Assembly: GCA_001179505.1 (NCBI GenBank)
Contig: CDMY01000938.1
Coordinates: forward strand, 883-64,882
Direction of reading: 5' to 3'
DNA: 64,000 nt
Origin: Vitrella brassicaformis
Lineage: Eukaryota > Sar > Vitrellaceae
Positions 1 to 12,400 of this stretch are shown piece after piece; within the stretch, counting starts at the first letter, position 1; every line of letters starts with the position of its first letter. A model generated the notes under the pieces. It ran no database searches. It saw nothing but the letters and a program-made list of their open reading frames with translations, and was not told where the DNA came from. A program made the translations under genes and the position numbers.

Positions 1-200
1 TCACTGCAGGGCTGGCTTTGTGACTGCAGGGCTGGCCCTGTGACTGCAGGGCTGGCCCTGTGACTGCAGGGCTGGCCCTGTGACTGCAGGGCTGGCCCTG
101 TGGTTGCGGGCTGGCACTGTGGTTGCGGGCTGGCACTGTGGTTGTAGGGCTGGCCCCGTGGTTGTAGGGCTGGCTTTGTGGTTGTAGGGCTGGCCCTATG
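1..200. repeat. 20-bp minisatellite at the window edge
   Basis: About ten head-to-tail copies of a 20-base unit (tgactgcagggctggccctg) open the window. The first copies are nearly identical; later ones drift to tggttgcgggctggcactg (19 bases) and a gttgtagggctgg form. The array probably continues to the left of the window. The downstream end fades into non-repetitive sequence near position 200. It lies beyond the 3' end of the minus-strand HCF173-like gene and shows no coding signal of its own. Confidence 0.9.
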
Positions 201-748
201 GGCAGACATGCCAGCCTTGCGGGGGCAGGGCCAGCTTTGGAGCGCAAGTCGCGCCTACTGCAGTACGACCTCGTGCGGTCGATTCTCGGGTCGATTGTGC
301 CGCACCAGCAGAGATATCACACCTGCATGTCCGGCCTGTTGCGAGTCAGCAGAGAACAGCCGCATACTGATCTGGTCTGTGACATGGGCTTGGCGAACGA
401 GCACTCATGTAGACAAGACGTGGAAGGTGTGTGCCATGCCCTAGCTGCCGTGGCAGTCAGCCAACTGTTGTTGCCTTGCTCTCACCGCGGTGACGGAGAA
501 ACGTGAAAACCGATCAATTCTCACATTCTGACGTCGCCGAGGAGGAATTCAACAACAACAGTCGGGCACCACTGTCCCCTCGCCCACTCAAGGCTCATCA
601 CAGTCATTTATGTACAGTCCAAAGAGCCCCGCGACAATATCCATACAAGCATGTTGGCCGGACTGCCTCCGATCTCCCTCTCTTCACTCGACAACAACAT
701 CAAGTGTTGACACCCACAGCATACAACGAATGCAGGTGCGCACGAAGG
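201..748. other. Gene-free stretch after the minisatellite
   Basis: Only short overlapping frames are present and none shows a recognisable domain. It probably holds the 3' flank of the minus-strand gene that ends near 749, or part of an additional 3' exon I cannot resolve. Confidence 0.4.
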
Positions 749-3683
749 CTACCTTACAACTGTCGCTTGCTGCTGCGGCTTCGGTACTCTCGGTGAGCTC
801 TCGCCAACGGCATCCGGCACATCACCAGATCCAACGGACACAGCCGAGGCAGCGTCATGCTCGATGGCCAGCACACCGTCTCCACTGTCTTGCGAACGAA
901 AAGGGAGCGTCTCACGCTCCAGATACAAAGCCCTGTTGACAACCTACCACACAGAGATCACACCTGAGTGAGCCTTGGCCCATCACATACGTACACGTGG
1001 CAACGCACCTTGGGATTATCAAGGCATGCGACGATTGCCGCGGCGACGTCCTCCTTGCTGACCGATGACACCGTACGCTTGTCACCCGACGGCCTTGCTC
1101 GCGTCACGAGCCTGCCCGGCTGTGCTGCAGAGGGCGACGTTTGTGTCTCTTCTGCCGACTCATCCCCGAAATCAGGGACACGCAGAGAGCAGAAGGGCAC
1201 CGCTGACCTGATAGACGCACCCATAATGGCACTTGTGTGTGGGTATGTGTGTTGGCTTGTGTTGTTTTGTGTTGTGTGGCTGACAGCTGCACGGTTCGCT
1301 CTCTGTGAGCTGCCTGGAAAGCCAGCCTGTGGGTGTCGAACAGGGGGTCGTTTGGGTTGCCCATCACGCTCTCAAAACGAGACCTGACACACGAAAGCAC
1401 ACAGTTACTTGCCTATGCAGCAAGGGCCAGCGAATATCGGCCGTCTCACCCACCTGAGGAAGTTCCACTGTGTCCTGTCGACGACAGGCGGCAGGGCAGA
1501 CGACGAAACAAACAGCAACTCAGGCGCAGTCTGCTCGCGATACGCCTCAATGCCCTACATACACGAGACACACGTATCCACATGTGCGTCCGTTGCCCAC
1601 TTGGCCCCACCTGACCTGTATCCTTGCTCCGAATTCCTCCTCGAATCCCTCCCTTGTGCGCCTGAAGACGATGCCCAGCTGCACGATGTCGCTGCGGTCG
1701 AACAGCACAGCACCAGACGGGTTGTCGGACACGCTCATCAAAGGAACGCCATTCACGTGCGGCAGGAAGGAAGAGAATGGCACCAGGGTCTGCGAGAAGA
1801 CAGTCGTCATGTGCGTACGTGTGGTTGTGTGTGTGATTTCCTGACCTTGGTGATCTTGTTGGGTGCGTCGATGTCGGCTTCGAACTGAATGCCATCCTGC
1901 CAATACGACTGAGTGCGGATGACCTGGGTGACAGACACAGGGGATCGACAGACAGACGGACAGACTTGCATTTCTATCTACAGATCGGCCAGGGTGGTGC
2001 TCTGGGTGGGTGGGTGTATGCGTATTATACCAGTTTGTATTTGGGCCTTCCCTTGTCTCGCAGCCACCGGATCATCAGACCGCCGTAGCAATCCAAACTG
2101 ACACACACATACCCATAGACATACATATGGATGGCTCTCAATGACGGAGGTCGGCAACCAGCCTTACTTCATGGTGAGGGGGACCGACATGAGCGATATC
2201 TCATTCTGGGGATACCTGCACACACGCACACACACACACACACACTCACACATGCTCACGGTGTGTATGCTTATTCAATAGAGCGCCTTTCTCTGCTCAC
2301 ATGATGTTGCCGAAGAACTTTGCGTCCCTCCCAGCGAATGTGTTGTCCTTGTCTGCCCCGGCCTTCAGATCCTGACCACGGAAGAAGCGAGTCTCGCACC
2401 ACGCAGCCGAGGCCTGATCGACCCACAATGGCAAGAGTACGGAAGCGTCGATGTGTGTGTGTGTGTGTGCATCTCGTGATTGCTTACGCCTTCCTGTCGG
2501 TCTTTGGGCCAGTTCGGCCTCAGTAGCCCCCGCTCCTCGATCGACAGCAGAGTGCGATCGAAAGACTGCACACACACACACACGGACAGATAATGGCTGT
2601 CAGAGTGAGTACACATGTGGCGCATGGAGCCCACCTGTCTAAAGTCGAGCAGCGTCTGTCTATATCTGTCCTTGGCCGAATAGTTGAGGGCCACCAACAC
2701 GTTGAGCAGTGCTGCCCAATCAGACGTCTGGAAGGGACGCGGCACGCTGTCCTTCAAAAGCTGAGCAACGAACCAGCCACACATCGATAAGAAACACCGA
2801 TGGGTTCGAGTGTCTGTCTATTGTCCGTACCTCTCCAGTCTCCAGGAAGACCACCTTGTCGGCGCCCCTCACGGCGTCAAACACAGACAGCAAGTCGCTG
2901 TACTCACCCTGACCAACCATCACACAGCAAACACACGCGTAAGCATGCACTCTCTCTGCGAGTCCGCTTCTCCCCTTTCGTACCACAAAGTACTGCACGT
3001 CATCTCCCAGTGCCGCCCTGGCCTCTGCCATGAGCTCGCTGCTCACGTACACGCGAACTCGATAGCCTCGCGACAACAGCAGGCGGACCAACGCTCTGCC
3101 AGTCGGACCTGCAACACCCACAGGACAGGCACACATCAGTGTTCCGTACATCCAGGCAGATGTCCATTCATGTGTCGTTCCTTCCTCTCTCGCTCACTTG
3201 TGGCGCCGAGCACGAGCACATCGAGAGGTTTCGGTGACGGTGGCGCCTCTGCCTTCTCCGTGGGCAGTTCCTCCACAGGCTGGCCCTTGACCTGCTGAAA
3301 GGCCGAGCCCTTGGCGGGCGAGCTGTCGCCGAACAGCTGGTTGAAGAGACTGAACGCCTGCTGGAACACACCCTCATTCTTGGGCGCCGCAGACTCGCCC
3401 GACGATGATTCGTTCTGATGGAAACACATAACCACACATGCAGATCTGTCGTGCACGTGCTTGCAGATGCGCTTCGTACCTTCATCTCTGCAGATGCGAC
3501 GGCAGATCTCCCTTGGTTGCGTCGAAATGGCCTCCTCTGCGGTGTGCTTTCGCTGCTGAAGCGGCCGGAAGGCTGCAGGATGAAGCCGCCGGCGAGGCAG
3601 CACAGGCAGGTTGCGAGCAGGAGGGTCAGCTGGAGTCTCCTTCTGCTTCGCGACGCCACACACGCCATGCCCATCGACTCCAT
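749..3683 (-). CDS. HCF173-like plastid protein (atypical SDR with CIA30 insert)
   Basis: The start at 3683 gives a bipartite complex-plastid leader: a hydrophobic signal peptide (LQLTLLLATCLCCLAGG), then a Phe and a basic Ser/Arg-rich stretch (ILQPSGRFSSESTPQRRPFR). After a Gln-rich linker comes a Rossmann start (LDVLVLGATSPTGRALVRLL), split by an intron near 3200. The next exons carry DWAALLNVLVALNYSAKDRY and a CIA30-type region near 2300-1550 (EISLMSVPLTMK; LDCYGGLMIRWLRDKGRPKY; GAVLFDRSDIVQLGIVF). The last clear block, SVSKEDVAAAIVACLDNPK (about 1040), is the SDR C-terminal segment. An SDR split by a CIA30 domain is the plan of HCF173, which in plants activates translation of psbA mRNA for photosystem II protein D1. 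A stromal role is inferred. The 3' end is unsure: stops lie at 958, or at 749 if one further short exon is spliced in. A generic CIA30/NmrA protein is the main alternative. Confidence 0.72.
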
Positions 3684-4115
3684 TTCAGGCGACTGACAGC
3701 AGATCTCAAATCAAATCCATCGAGCTACAAAGCGCCTGCTGTTCGTGGGATGGAGGTGAATCACTGTAGCTCGCATGTGGAGTCAGTGACCAGGGCCGGC
3801 GCAGAGTGGCAGGATGCGGATAGACTGATGAACGTTGATCTTGATTCATCCACTTGCTGTCCGCTGCACGGAGTGGCGCTCCTGGCATGCGACGACATAA
3901 GCTGCACTGCAAGCCGTTCAAGGCCCTCAGTGCAGCTCACCCCGCCTTTGGCCATGAAGATCCACTCACTCCACCGGCACAACGCAGTATGACACACCAA
4001 CCATCGCTCTCATGACTGTCACTTATCAAAATGCAGGCAGATGGACAGACATCTCTCTAATTAAGTGATGCCATCGAATCACAACTCCCTCTCTCTCCCC
4101 CTCGCTGTGCGTCTG
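3684..4115. other. Intergenic stretch, no gene seen
   Basis: It lies between the start of the HCF173-like gene and the 3' end of phosphomannomutase, both on the minus strand. Short frames exist on both strands but lack any domain. It should contain the promoter of the HCF173-like gene; I recognise no specific element. Confidence 0.5.
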
Positions 4116-5467
4116 TCATTGTGGCGGAATGGTGAAGAGGCTCTCCAGCTGCCGCACAGTGTCGTCGGGATTCACAACAGTATGGCCCTGCAGACAGTGA
4201 AACTCACGCTGTAATGCTGGCTGACGGGTGTGCATCATATGCTCACGATGGTGCGTGGGTCCTCATAGATCTCGTGATCGTTGCCGCCCTGAACACAGAC
4301 ATGCACACACAGCTGTCCGTGTCAGTACGTAGTCTACGACGCGCGCTCACCGGTCCTGTTTTGTCGCCAAAGAAGTGAATTTCTGGGAATGCACCGAGGA
4401 ACTGGAGGCAGAACGTCTTGTCCCATCCCTTGGGGAAGCAGTCGACGCTGATCTGCCCGCCGATGGAGAACTGCAGCCCGTAGTCGGCGAAGTTGGATTC
4501 CAAAGCCTCGACGAACTTCTTACGGACACCGTGCTCCTGATGAGAGAGGGGAAAGGGCACATATACATATCAGTGACCACCACCCATTGGTGTTGTATGG
4601 ACTGGCGAGCGACTGTCTTTCTTGCCTGGTCGTATTTGTTGAACGTGAGTCTCTCGTCGTAAGAGCAGTTGCGGCCGATGGGTGAGAAGTTGAGCATGCC
4701 CGTCCGGTACTCGATGAACGTACCCCTGGCCAATACACACACACACACATACACACACGTGGTGACGTGTGGTAGTTCGTCTGTGAGCTGACCTCTTGAT
4801 GGGTATGTCGAGGTCGGCGAAGTACCTGAGGACGAAGTTGACCAGCCGCTTCAGCTTCTCCTCACCCAGGTGAACCGAGATGCTCTGATACACACACACA
4901 CGTACACCACGTGCAGAGATGATCTGCCTGACGGTAGTGTTTGCGTCCTCTGTCTGTCCGTGCCTGCGATCCGATGATTTCGCCATCCTTGTACGCGACC
5001 ACTCCATTCTCGACAAACATGTAGTCACACAACTCGTGACCTGAGTGTAGCCCAGACAGTGATTTGATCAGATCTGCTAGCCGTGCCTTAAGCTACACGA
5101 CGTGCTTACTGTTGGTGCCGAACTGTTCCTGCACCTTCTTGAGGTCGGATCCGCTGACGATGCCCACCTTGACTACCTTGCGCAAACGCTGCAGAAACTC
5201 CACCATCTCGGGAGTCGCACTCTGAACACACACAACGCGCACACACAGGCACACAGACACGCTCGACTCGAAGCAGGCGTGTGATGGTGTGTCTGAAGCA
5301 GCGGATCTGTGTGTGTGTGTGTGTGGACGTACCTTTCGCGCTTCTGCGATTGTGCCATCGAGATCAAACAGAGCAATGCGACCTGCCGTCATCTTGCCGT
5401 CAGGCTCAACCATCCGCTTGAGGGATTGGAGGGGAGGAAGCTCGCAACAAAATTTACGCACTGTCAT
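4116..5467 (-). CDS. PMM: Phosphomannomutase
   Basis: Converts mannose-6-phosphate to mannose-1-phosphate, the cytosolic step that leads to GDP-mannose for glycosylation and GPI anchors. The exons read in order as [15 protein letters not shown] (HAD nucleophile motif DxDGT), [20 protein letters not shown], an [11 protein letters not shown] segment, [56 protein letters not shown] (substrate region), [14 protein letters not shown] (metal-binding region) and a short last exon ending LFTIPPQ, stop at 4116-4118. All eukaryotic PMM landmarks are present in colinear order. The first in-frame ATG is at 5467, but starts at 5413 or 5392 sit closer to the usual short N-terminus. At least six introns, several with long CA/TG tracts, interrupt it. 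Confidence 0.93.
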
Positions 5468-6125
5468 CGGGCGACAAGCGATTGTTTTGTCTGTCTGATG
5501 CGATTGTCAGTCATGCAATAACACACGCTCACACGACGCTGCACAAAGACAGGAGCAAGGACTCACTCTATCGTCTCCACCACGGGAAAACGGGGCGGAA
5601 GGACATAATCGTAATCCATCACACCACTTAAACGCTGCTGGCTGCCCCACACGCACACGTACACGCACATGCAATTCAGATAAACACCCACCCATTTCAT
5701 CTATCTATCGCATCTCTCTCATCCTTTGCATGTATGTCTGCTGCGATATATGCTGCGATGATAAGGACGTAGACATTTCATCACAGCTGCAACGGCCACA
5801 TGGCATGGAAGGAAGGACACTTCGGCAGGCCTCTTGAAACACACACACAGAGACCGAGAAGCGGTGACTGGGGAAAACTCGGGCAGAGTGAAAAAAGACA
5901 CCGCCCGTATGCCCCTCGCTGATGGGCTGACTGATTCACTCACTCAGTGACCTCCATCTACACCTCTACACTACACAGACTTGACAAAGGTGCCATCAGC
6001 TCACTCACTCAGTCGTCAATCGCCCTCTCGCCTTTCCCCCTGCCCAGCTGCCTCTCTCCGTATGTCTACCCACTGTGAGTATGCAAGTCTGCATGGATGT
6101 GTGCATCTGTGCGTGAGTGCATCCA
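5468..6125. other. Intergenic stretch, no gene seen
   Basis: This separates two minus-strand genes, the start of phosphomannomutase and the end of the subtilase. It contains tracts of cactcact and ctatctatc type, and frames below 80 codons with no domain. Confidence 0.5.
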
Positions 6126-9100
6126 TCACTCAGTCTCCTCCTCCTCCTTCATGGTGTCCATCGCTTTGAAGGCCCCCAAGCAGTCCACAAGACCCGAACC
6201 AGTGGCCAAGTCCTCACCCTCAACTGCACACACGCAGACACAGACACAGACACGAACGAAGTGGCGGCATGATACATGCGTCTGTCGACTCGGTACGGAC
6301 CGTCCATATCGACGGCGGTGTCCTTGAGGATCTGCTTGACGGCGGCAGGAGTCAGGTTGGGATTCTGCTCGAGCATCAGGGCCACGCAGCCAGAGATGTG
6401 GGGCGCCGCGGCAGACGTCCCGAAGAAGTTCGGGTCGGCGTCTTCGTCCTTCTCGCTGTCGCTATAGAAGCTGGCCGTATTGCCACCTGCAGACACCAAG
6501 GGGAGCCAAGCCGCCGGCATTCATGTCGTCACTTCGTGTTGTGGCAAGCTCACCGTCGATGCCAACCATATCGGGCTTGACAAGTTTCACCTCCTCGATG
6601 GCTCCGCCGGCGTCGTCGAAGAGAAGGGGGATGTAGCCGACCGAGGAAAACTCCTCCTTCTCAGGTTTCTCCAGGTCCCCGTCGAAGTAGTTCGTGTTCT
6701 GCGCACACAGGCGCACCAGAAGAGGCAGTCGATTGTACTGGTTGCTCATCTATCTGACGTGTTTGTCTGACCTGCCAGAATGCTGCACCGGCAGAAATGG
6801 CGCCCTCGGCATTGCAGTGGCCTGGGGACACAACACACCCATCCCCACATCATGTGCACACAGGAGATGGTTTCGCGGCCATCCATCCGTTAGTTAGGTC
6901 GACATGCTCCATTCGCCCGCCTCTCACCGTAGATGGTGGCCCCTCCTTTGTTGCAGCACTCATTCTTGACCTTGGCGCCATCGATGACGGCCGCAACATA
7001 CTGGGGGTCTGGGTCGTCGTTGGTTTCCTTTTGCAACCTTCTGGAGTCTCCCCTGGCATCACCACTGCCAACCCACTTGAGGATCGCTAGGTAGACAGTC
7101 TCATTCTCCATGTTCTCATTCTGCAGGCATGAAGGCAAGACAGCACGCACTCATGTGGTGCGAATCGAAGGGCGAATGTGGATGGCGCATACGTAATACT
7201 CAAACATCTCCATCGCGTCGCCGTCCGCGTTGATGGTGTTGCTTCCGCCGACGATTTCCCACTCCGCCGCCTCACCCTCCTGATTGTCCTCCTGCTTTGC
7301 CTTTTGGAGCAGGTACATATCCAAATCACTATCCGCACCTTTGCCTCCAGCAGACTGCCACACAAAGATGCATGTGTACCCCCCTCCCTCTCTGTGTGTG
7401 TGCGTGTGTGTGTCGTTGACTGACCGCGCTGGGGGATGCCCAGTTCATGATCATGAGCACGCCCATGCCGCCTTCGACCTCCAGCTCCAACAGGCTCTCG
7501 CAGTTCTTGCCTTTCCCCGAGAAACAGTGCATCTCGTACGTCTCGCTGCATATATCGCATCAGGACAAAGCCACCACCGACCCGACCCATGTTTGTATGT
7601 GTACACCGGCGGCTGCTACGTGTGATGTAATCTGTCTCACTTTTGCAGGACCATCTCTTCGCCGCTGTTGGTGAAGTTGGCAAAGTACCCGGCATTGCCC
7701 CAGTTGCCTGCGGCCGACAGGTAAGTGCTGCCCTTGGCGACCACGTCCTCGGCGGCTTGAGCAATTATACCATGCTGGAACATCGGCTCTGCCATTACAG
7801 CACCACAAGACACAACAGACAGGCCGACCCATGTCAGCAGGTATCCAGTTCAGAAGGAGAGTGATCATCTGTTTGCGTACCAGCGAAGTAGATAACATCG
7901 TCCACAATGACTTTACAGCCGACCTTGTGCAGCTCTCCGATGTTTGCAGCGAAGCCCGCCTCACCGTCGAAGGCAGTCGCGAAGGCAAGCTTGGAGCCGG
8001 GGGCTATGTCGTGAACGATCTCCATCATCCCCCCACCCTGCATATAAGGGGCGTAGAAGGAGCACACTCGTGTTTGCATCATGTGAGCGTGGTGTCCAGC
8101 GTCTTGTCTCTCACCTCATCACTGCCCATAGCCTGATCTTGGATGACCTCCACTCCTTCCTTCGGCAGGTCGTTCTGCTTTATCAGCTTGTCGGCAACGC
8201 CGGTGGCGTTGTAGGAGTCAGAGAGCACGCCCACCTTCACGCCCGAGCCGTTCACGGCATACTGGTTCCTGACCTCCGACGTGTAAGAGGCGTCGTCGCC
8301 CTCGGTCGTCACAGTACCCACCAGCTTGCGCACGGGCGGCACAGGCAGGGGAGGGGCTTCCAAGCCCAGACGCTCGGCCCTCTTCTGCTTTGCGGCCATC
8401 CTCCTCCTGAGCATACCCGACCTCGTGTCCATTCGGGAAGCCCTCACCAGCAGCACCTGGGGCACCTTGGCCACCTGCAGGATGGCCTCGTAGGGCAAAA
8501 AGCCGCTCCTCAAGTGCTTGTGGCTCTTCAGGTCGCTGAGGCCGAGGGAAGCGAAGTCGGCCTGCAGCGCCTCGGCGGACGTGTCGGCGTTTTGCGGGTT
8601 GAGGACGATGTCGACGAGGATCTTCTCCTTGGTCACGCGGGTCCGCGTGCGCTCAGCAAACTGCTTGAGGCCCTTCTCGGACATGAAGAAGTCGCGGAAG
8701 GGCTCGAAGGTCTTGAGGATGCCCCGGTCGCTCTGTGCGGTGTCCTGGCCCTTCTGGCGCTTCTGGAAGCCGTCATAGAGCAGATGCACCTGGTAGAGGA
8801 GGGTGTCCAGCCCCTGAGGGGGGCGCCGCAAGTCCAGAGGCATCGACACTCTGTCCATGGGCTGGAGCATCGGCCTTGCACCTATGACACGACAAATACC
8901 ACAGACAAAGACAGCAATGGTGAGCGGTGGGTCTCCGTGCACCGCCCCGCCGGCCCAACGGTCGCTGACCATCCTCTTCGCCCTTGGCCTCATGGTCGCC
9001 GGAGCGCTTCTTGCCGGCGCCCGATTGCTTCCCCTCGCTCTCTGCTCACCACACACCATACACACACACACACACACCGGCCGGCAATACCTTGTGTCGC

Positions 9101-9226
9101 GCTCTGGCATTGTTCTCCCCGCCCCCCCTCGCTCTGCTTACTCTTGCTGTCCGCTCTGAAGGAGTCGGCGCTGGCGAAGCAGACACCAAGGGCGAGGAAC
9201 ACCGCAGCCAACGGCCCTGCTCTCAT
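6126..9226 (-). CDS. Secreted subtilase-like serine peptidase (bacterial-type S8)
   Basis: A start at 9226 gives a clean signal peptide (MRAGPLAAVFLALGVCFASA). A long N-terminal region (about 8080-8880) precedes the catalytic domain and may act as a propeptide. The domain begins GSGVKVGVLSDSYNATGV (candidate catalytic Asp). Across an intron it continues DEGGGMMEIVHDIAPGSKL, AFATAFDGEAGFAANIGELH and VIVDDVIYF. STYLSAAGNWGNAGYFANF supplies the oxyanion Asn, and FFGTSAAAPHISGCVALMLE (about 6400) the catalytic Ser. The coding region ends AFKAMDTMKEEEETE at 6126. The classical HGTH histidine motif is missing; the DEG..M.EIVHDIAPG block stands in its place, as in a set of bacterial S8-like proteins I recall. 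A non-classical triad or an inactive enzyme are both possible. Target and role are unknown; secretion is inferred from the signal peptide. The second exon (about 8900-9040) is the least certain. Confidence 0.8.
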
Positions 9227-9482
9227 CTTGCTTCTCGGTAGAGAGGGCGCCGCCTGCTGCCTATGTAAAGCTGTACAGCTTCAACCTTGTCCTTGGCTGA
9301 GTCTGCTCACGAGGATTGGAAAGGGAAAATCCGACAAAAAGCAACGGCCACGTCTTGTGTTTTTTCCCAACGGCTGCGCGCGCCCTATCCCTAACGCCCA
9401 GGCTCGCAATTGACACGAAGCTTGAGAGGCTTGTTATAACCGTTGCAGCTGCAGATCTGTGTTGTTTGATTCGCCTGGCGCT
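9227..9482. promoter_or_regulatory. Divergent promoter region, subtilase / SF3B2
   Basis: Only 256 bases separate the subtilase start (minus, 9226) from the SF3B2 start (plus, 9483), so both promoters must lie here or in the neighbouring first exons. I see no TATA-like box in a convincing position. The assignment rests on spacing alone. Confidence 0.4.
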
Positions 9483-12400
9483 ATGGTGAGTGCCGAGGAT
9501 GAGGCAAAGCTCAAGGAGCTCGCCAAGAAAGATCCCGAGCAGGCGAGGAAGCTCAAGAGGGCGCTGGTGAGTGAGCCACACGGCCGACGCGCGCGAGACA
9601 GCGGACATGCAGCCAGAACATGTGATGCCTTTCGTGTCGGCTGTGCGTGTGTTGGTATGGTCGGTCAGAAAAAGAAGAGGAGCAAGGAGAAGGCGAAGCA
9701 GGAGAGCAAGGTGGTCAAGCAGGAGGAAGAGGAGGACGAGAAACCGGCGGTCAACGGCGCGGTAGAGGAAGCAACTCAGCAGGAGGTCAGTCGGTGTGAT
9801 GGAGGGAGCATGTGTCGACCTGCGTGTTTTACCTTCTCTCTCGGTTGTGTTCAGGAGGTTGATCGCGAGGACGATGTCGAGATCGAATACGTCGCGCAGC
9901 GTAGGACACGCAAACAACTGACTGACAGCCAAGCGCTGTGGCATGTGTCTGTCTGTGTGGGTGCAGCTTTGGAGGATCCCGAGTTCGAGGAGTTCAAGGA
10001 GGTCTTCGAGAAGTTCAAGATTGTCGAAAAGGACGAAACGGTCAGCAGCAACTGCACATCTTGGGAGACACCCGCACACCATCACTGTGTGTGCCTTGTC
10101 GTCTGTCATGTCAGGGTGGCGATGAGGAGGGCGAGGAGGGCGACCAGTTGGCCGAGGGCAAGTCGAAACTCGCCACGGGCGACGAGGAGGACGAGGATGA
10201 AGACGAAGATGTGAGCGCTGGAGGGGGGATGGTGGATGGGTGGGAGTATCTTGACATGGACGTGTGCGTGTCTGCGTATTATGTAGGCTGAGAACCAGAA
10301 GATGTCTAAGAAGCAGCTCAAGGCGCTGAAGCGACCGTCCGTCTCGGCACTCAAACAAGTACAATGGGCAGACACACCAACCACCAGCGCCACCCAAGCA
10401 ACCAACACGCGTCTTCTCCCCTCTGTGTGTGGTCCGTGCGTGTCTGTCAGACCACCCACCGTCCCGAGGTGGTGGAGTTCTGGGACACCACGTCCCCCGA
10501 TCCCCGGCTGCTGGTCTTCCTCAAATCGCTTCGCAACACCATCGAGGTGCCGCGCCACTGGAGCCAGAAGCGCAAGTACATGGCCGGCAAGAAGGGCGTC
10601 GAGAAAAACCACTACGAGCTGCCCCAGTGGCTCGAGTTCACTGGCATCGCTAAGATACGAGAGGTGCCCACAGCAGGGACGGACGGGGATCTGTGTGGTT
10701 CGTGTGTGTATGTTCACCTTCTATTGTGTGATATGTTGCAGGCGTTGTTGGAGAAGGAGGCGCAGAAGTCGGCCAAGCAGAAGCAGAGGGAAAAGGCGCG
10801 GCCCAAGGCCTCCAACAAGATCAACATCGACTACCAGGCGCTCCAGACGGCCTTCTTCAAACTCGCCACCAAAGACAAACCCAAAATGACCAGATTCGGA
10901 GACCTGTAAGACACACTGCACAGCACAGCACAGCAAACTGAGACACACACACACGCACACACACGCGAGCACGCACACACACACACGAGATAACATGGTC
11001 ACCTTTATGGCTGTATCAGGTACTTCGAGGGCAAGGAGTACGAGGCCAAGATGAAGCACTTCAAGCCCGGAATCCTCACAGACAAGATCAAGGTGAGACC
11101 AAACCACCACCCAGTCCCCCCCCTCATGCATCGACACACCCATCACCTGTCTGTGTGTGTCTTTGGTGGGTACCTGCCATGCAGGCGGCATTGGCCATGC
11201 CAGAGGGCGCCCCTCCTCCCTGGCTGATCAACATGCAGCGTTACGGCCCACCCCCCTCCTACCCCAAGCTCAAGATTCCCGGCCTCAACGCGCCCATCCC
11301 GCCTGGCGCCAGCTACGGATACCACCCCGGCGGATGGGGCAAACCACCCGTCGACGAGGTCAGTCTCCGCCGGAAGCAAATTTATTTCTTGTCGGAGGTG
11401 TATGGAACCTCTGTGTGCGTGTGATGTGTTCAGTATGGGAATCCGGTCTATGGTGACTACCGCGCAGAGGCGGCCTACCAAGAGGAGGAACAGGCGGCCG
11501 GCGCCCTGTGGGGCGAGCCGGAGCAGCAGGAAATGGAGTTTGAAGAAGGTAGGCAGGCCAAAACACCACACAAGCCACGCCACATCTCTGTCGCCACCGT
11601 GTGCGTGTGTTGTCCGCCCTTCGTCATCAGAGGAGGAAGAAGAGGAAGAGGAGCAGCAGGAGGGCGCGGGCGGCACAGACACTCCGGCCGTAGGCATACT
11701 CACTGACACACACACGAACAACAGACAGACAAGGGGGCATTCTGGACATATATATTGTGTGTATGTCTGTTTCTGTCAGAGTGCTGCACCTGGCACTGAG
11801 ACGCCCATGTTGGACCCGACGGGCATGGCGAGTGTGGGGGGCATGCGATCCGTCGGCGCGTCATCCGTCACCTCTGGCCTCGAAACACCCGAATCGGTCG
11901 ATATCAGGAAAAAGTAAGGATGTGGGGTGGGCGGACCACAAACACTGACGAACACAAGTGCACGTGATGCTGTCGGGCTGGCTGGCTGTGTGTGTTTGAT
12001 CCTCAGGGGCATTGCGTCCATGGGTGGCTATGCTTCGTCATCCATAGCGTCGATGGGCCCCAAGCCGTACCAAATCCTCAGAGAGGCCAAGGCACCCGCA
12101 CAGGTGGGTCAACAGGCCCCCACTCATCGAGCACACCTGCATCCATCTCAATTGTTTCCTTGCTGTGCAGCCCGGCGCCCTCTTCCAATCCACAGTACGC
12201 TACGAGATGCCCACTGGACGCCCAGGACAGGTACGACCACGCAGGGGGGCGAGACGCTTCGCATCACTGCACAAACACGCCCTCTTCTACCTGTCTGTGT
12301 CAGCCTGGCGGGACGGTCTCTCCGGGCGGCACATCGACGCCGGCCATTGGGGGCACTGTGACGCCGTTCGGCGCTCCGGGCGGCGCCCAGACTCCCCTGG

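Noticed and set aside
7944-9413. 489-codon plus-strand open frame
   Set aside because: It is the antisense of the large subtilase exons, is Arg/Leu/His-rich with no domain, and the minus-strand reading matches a known family.
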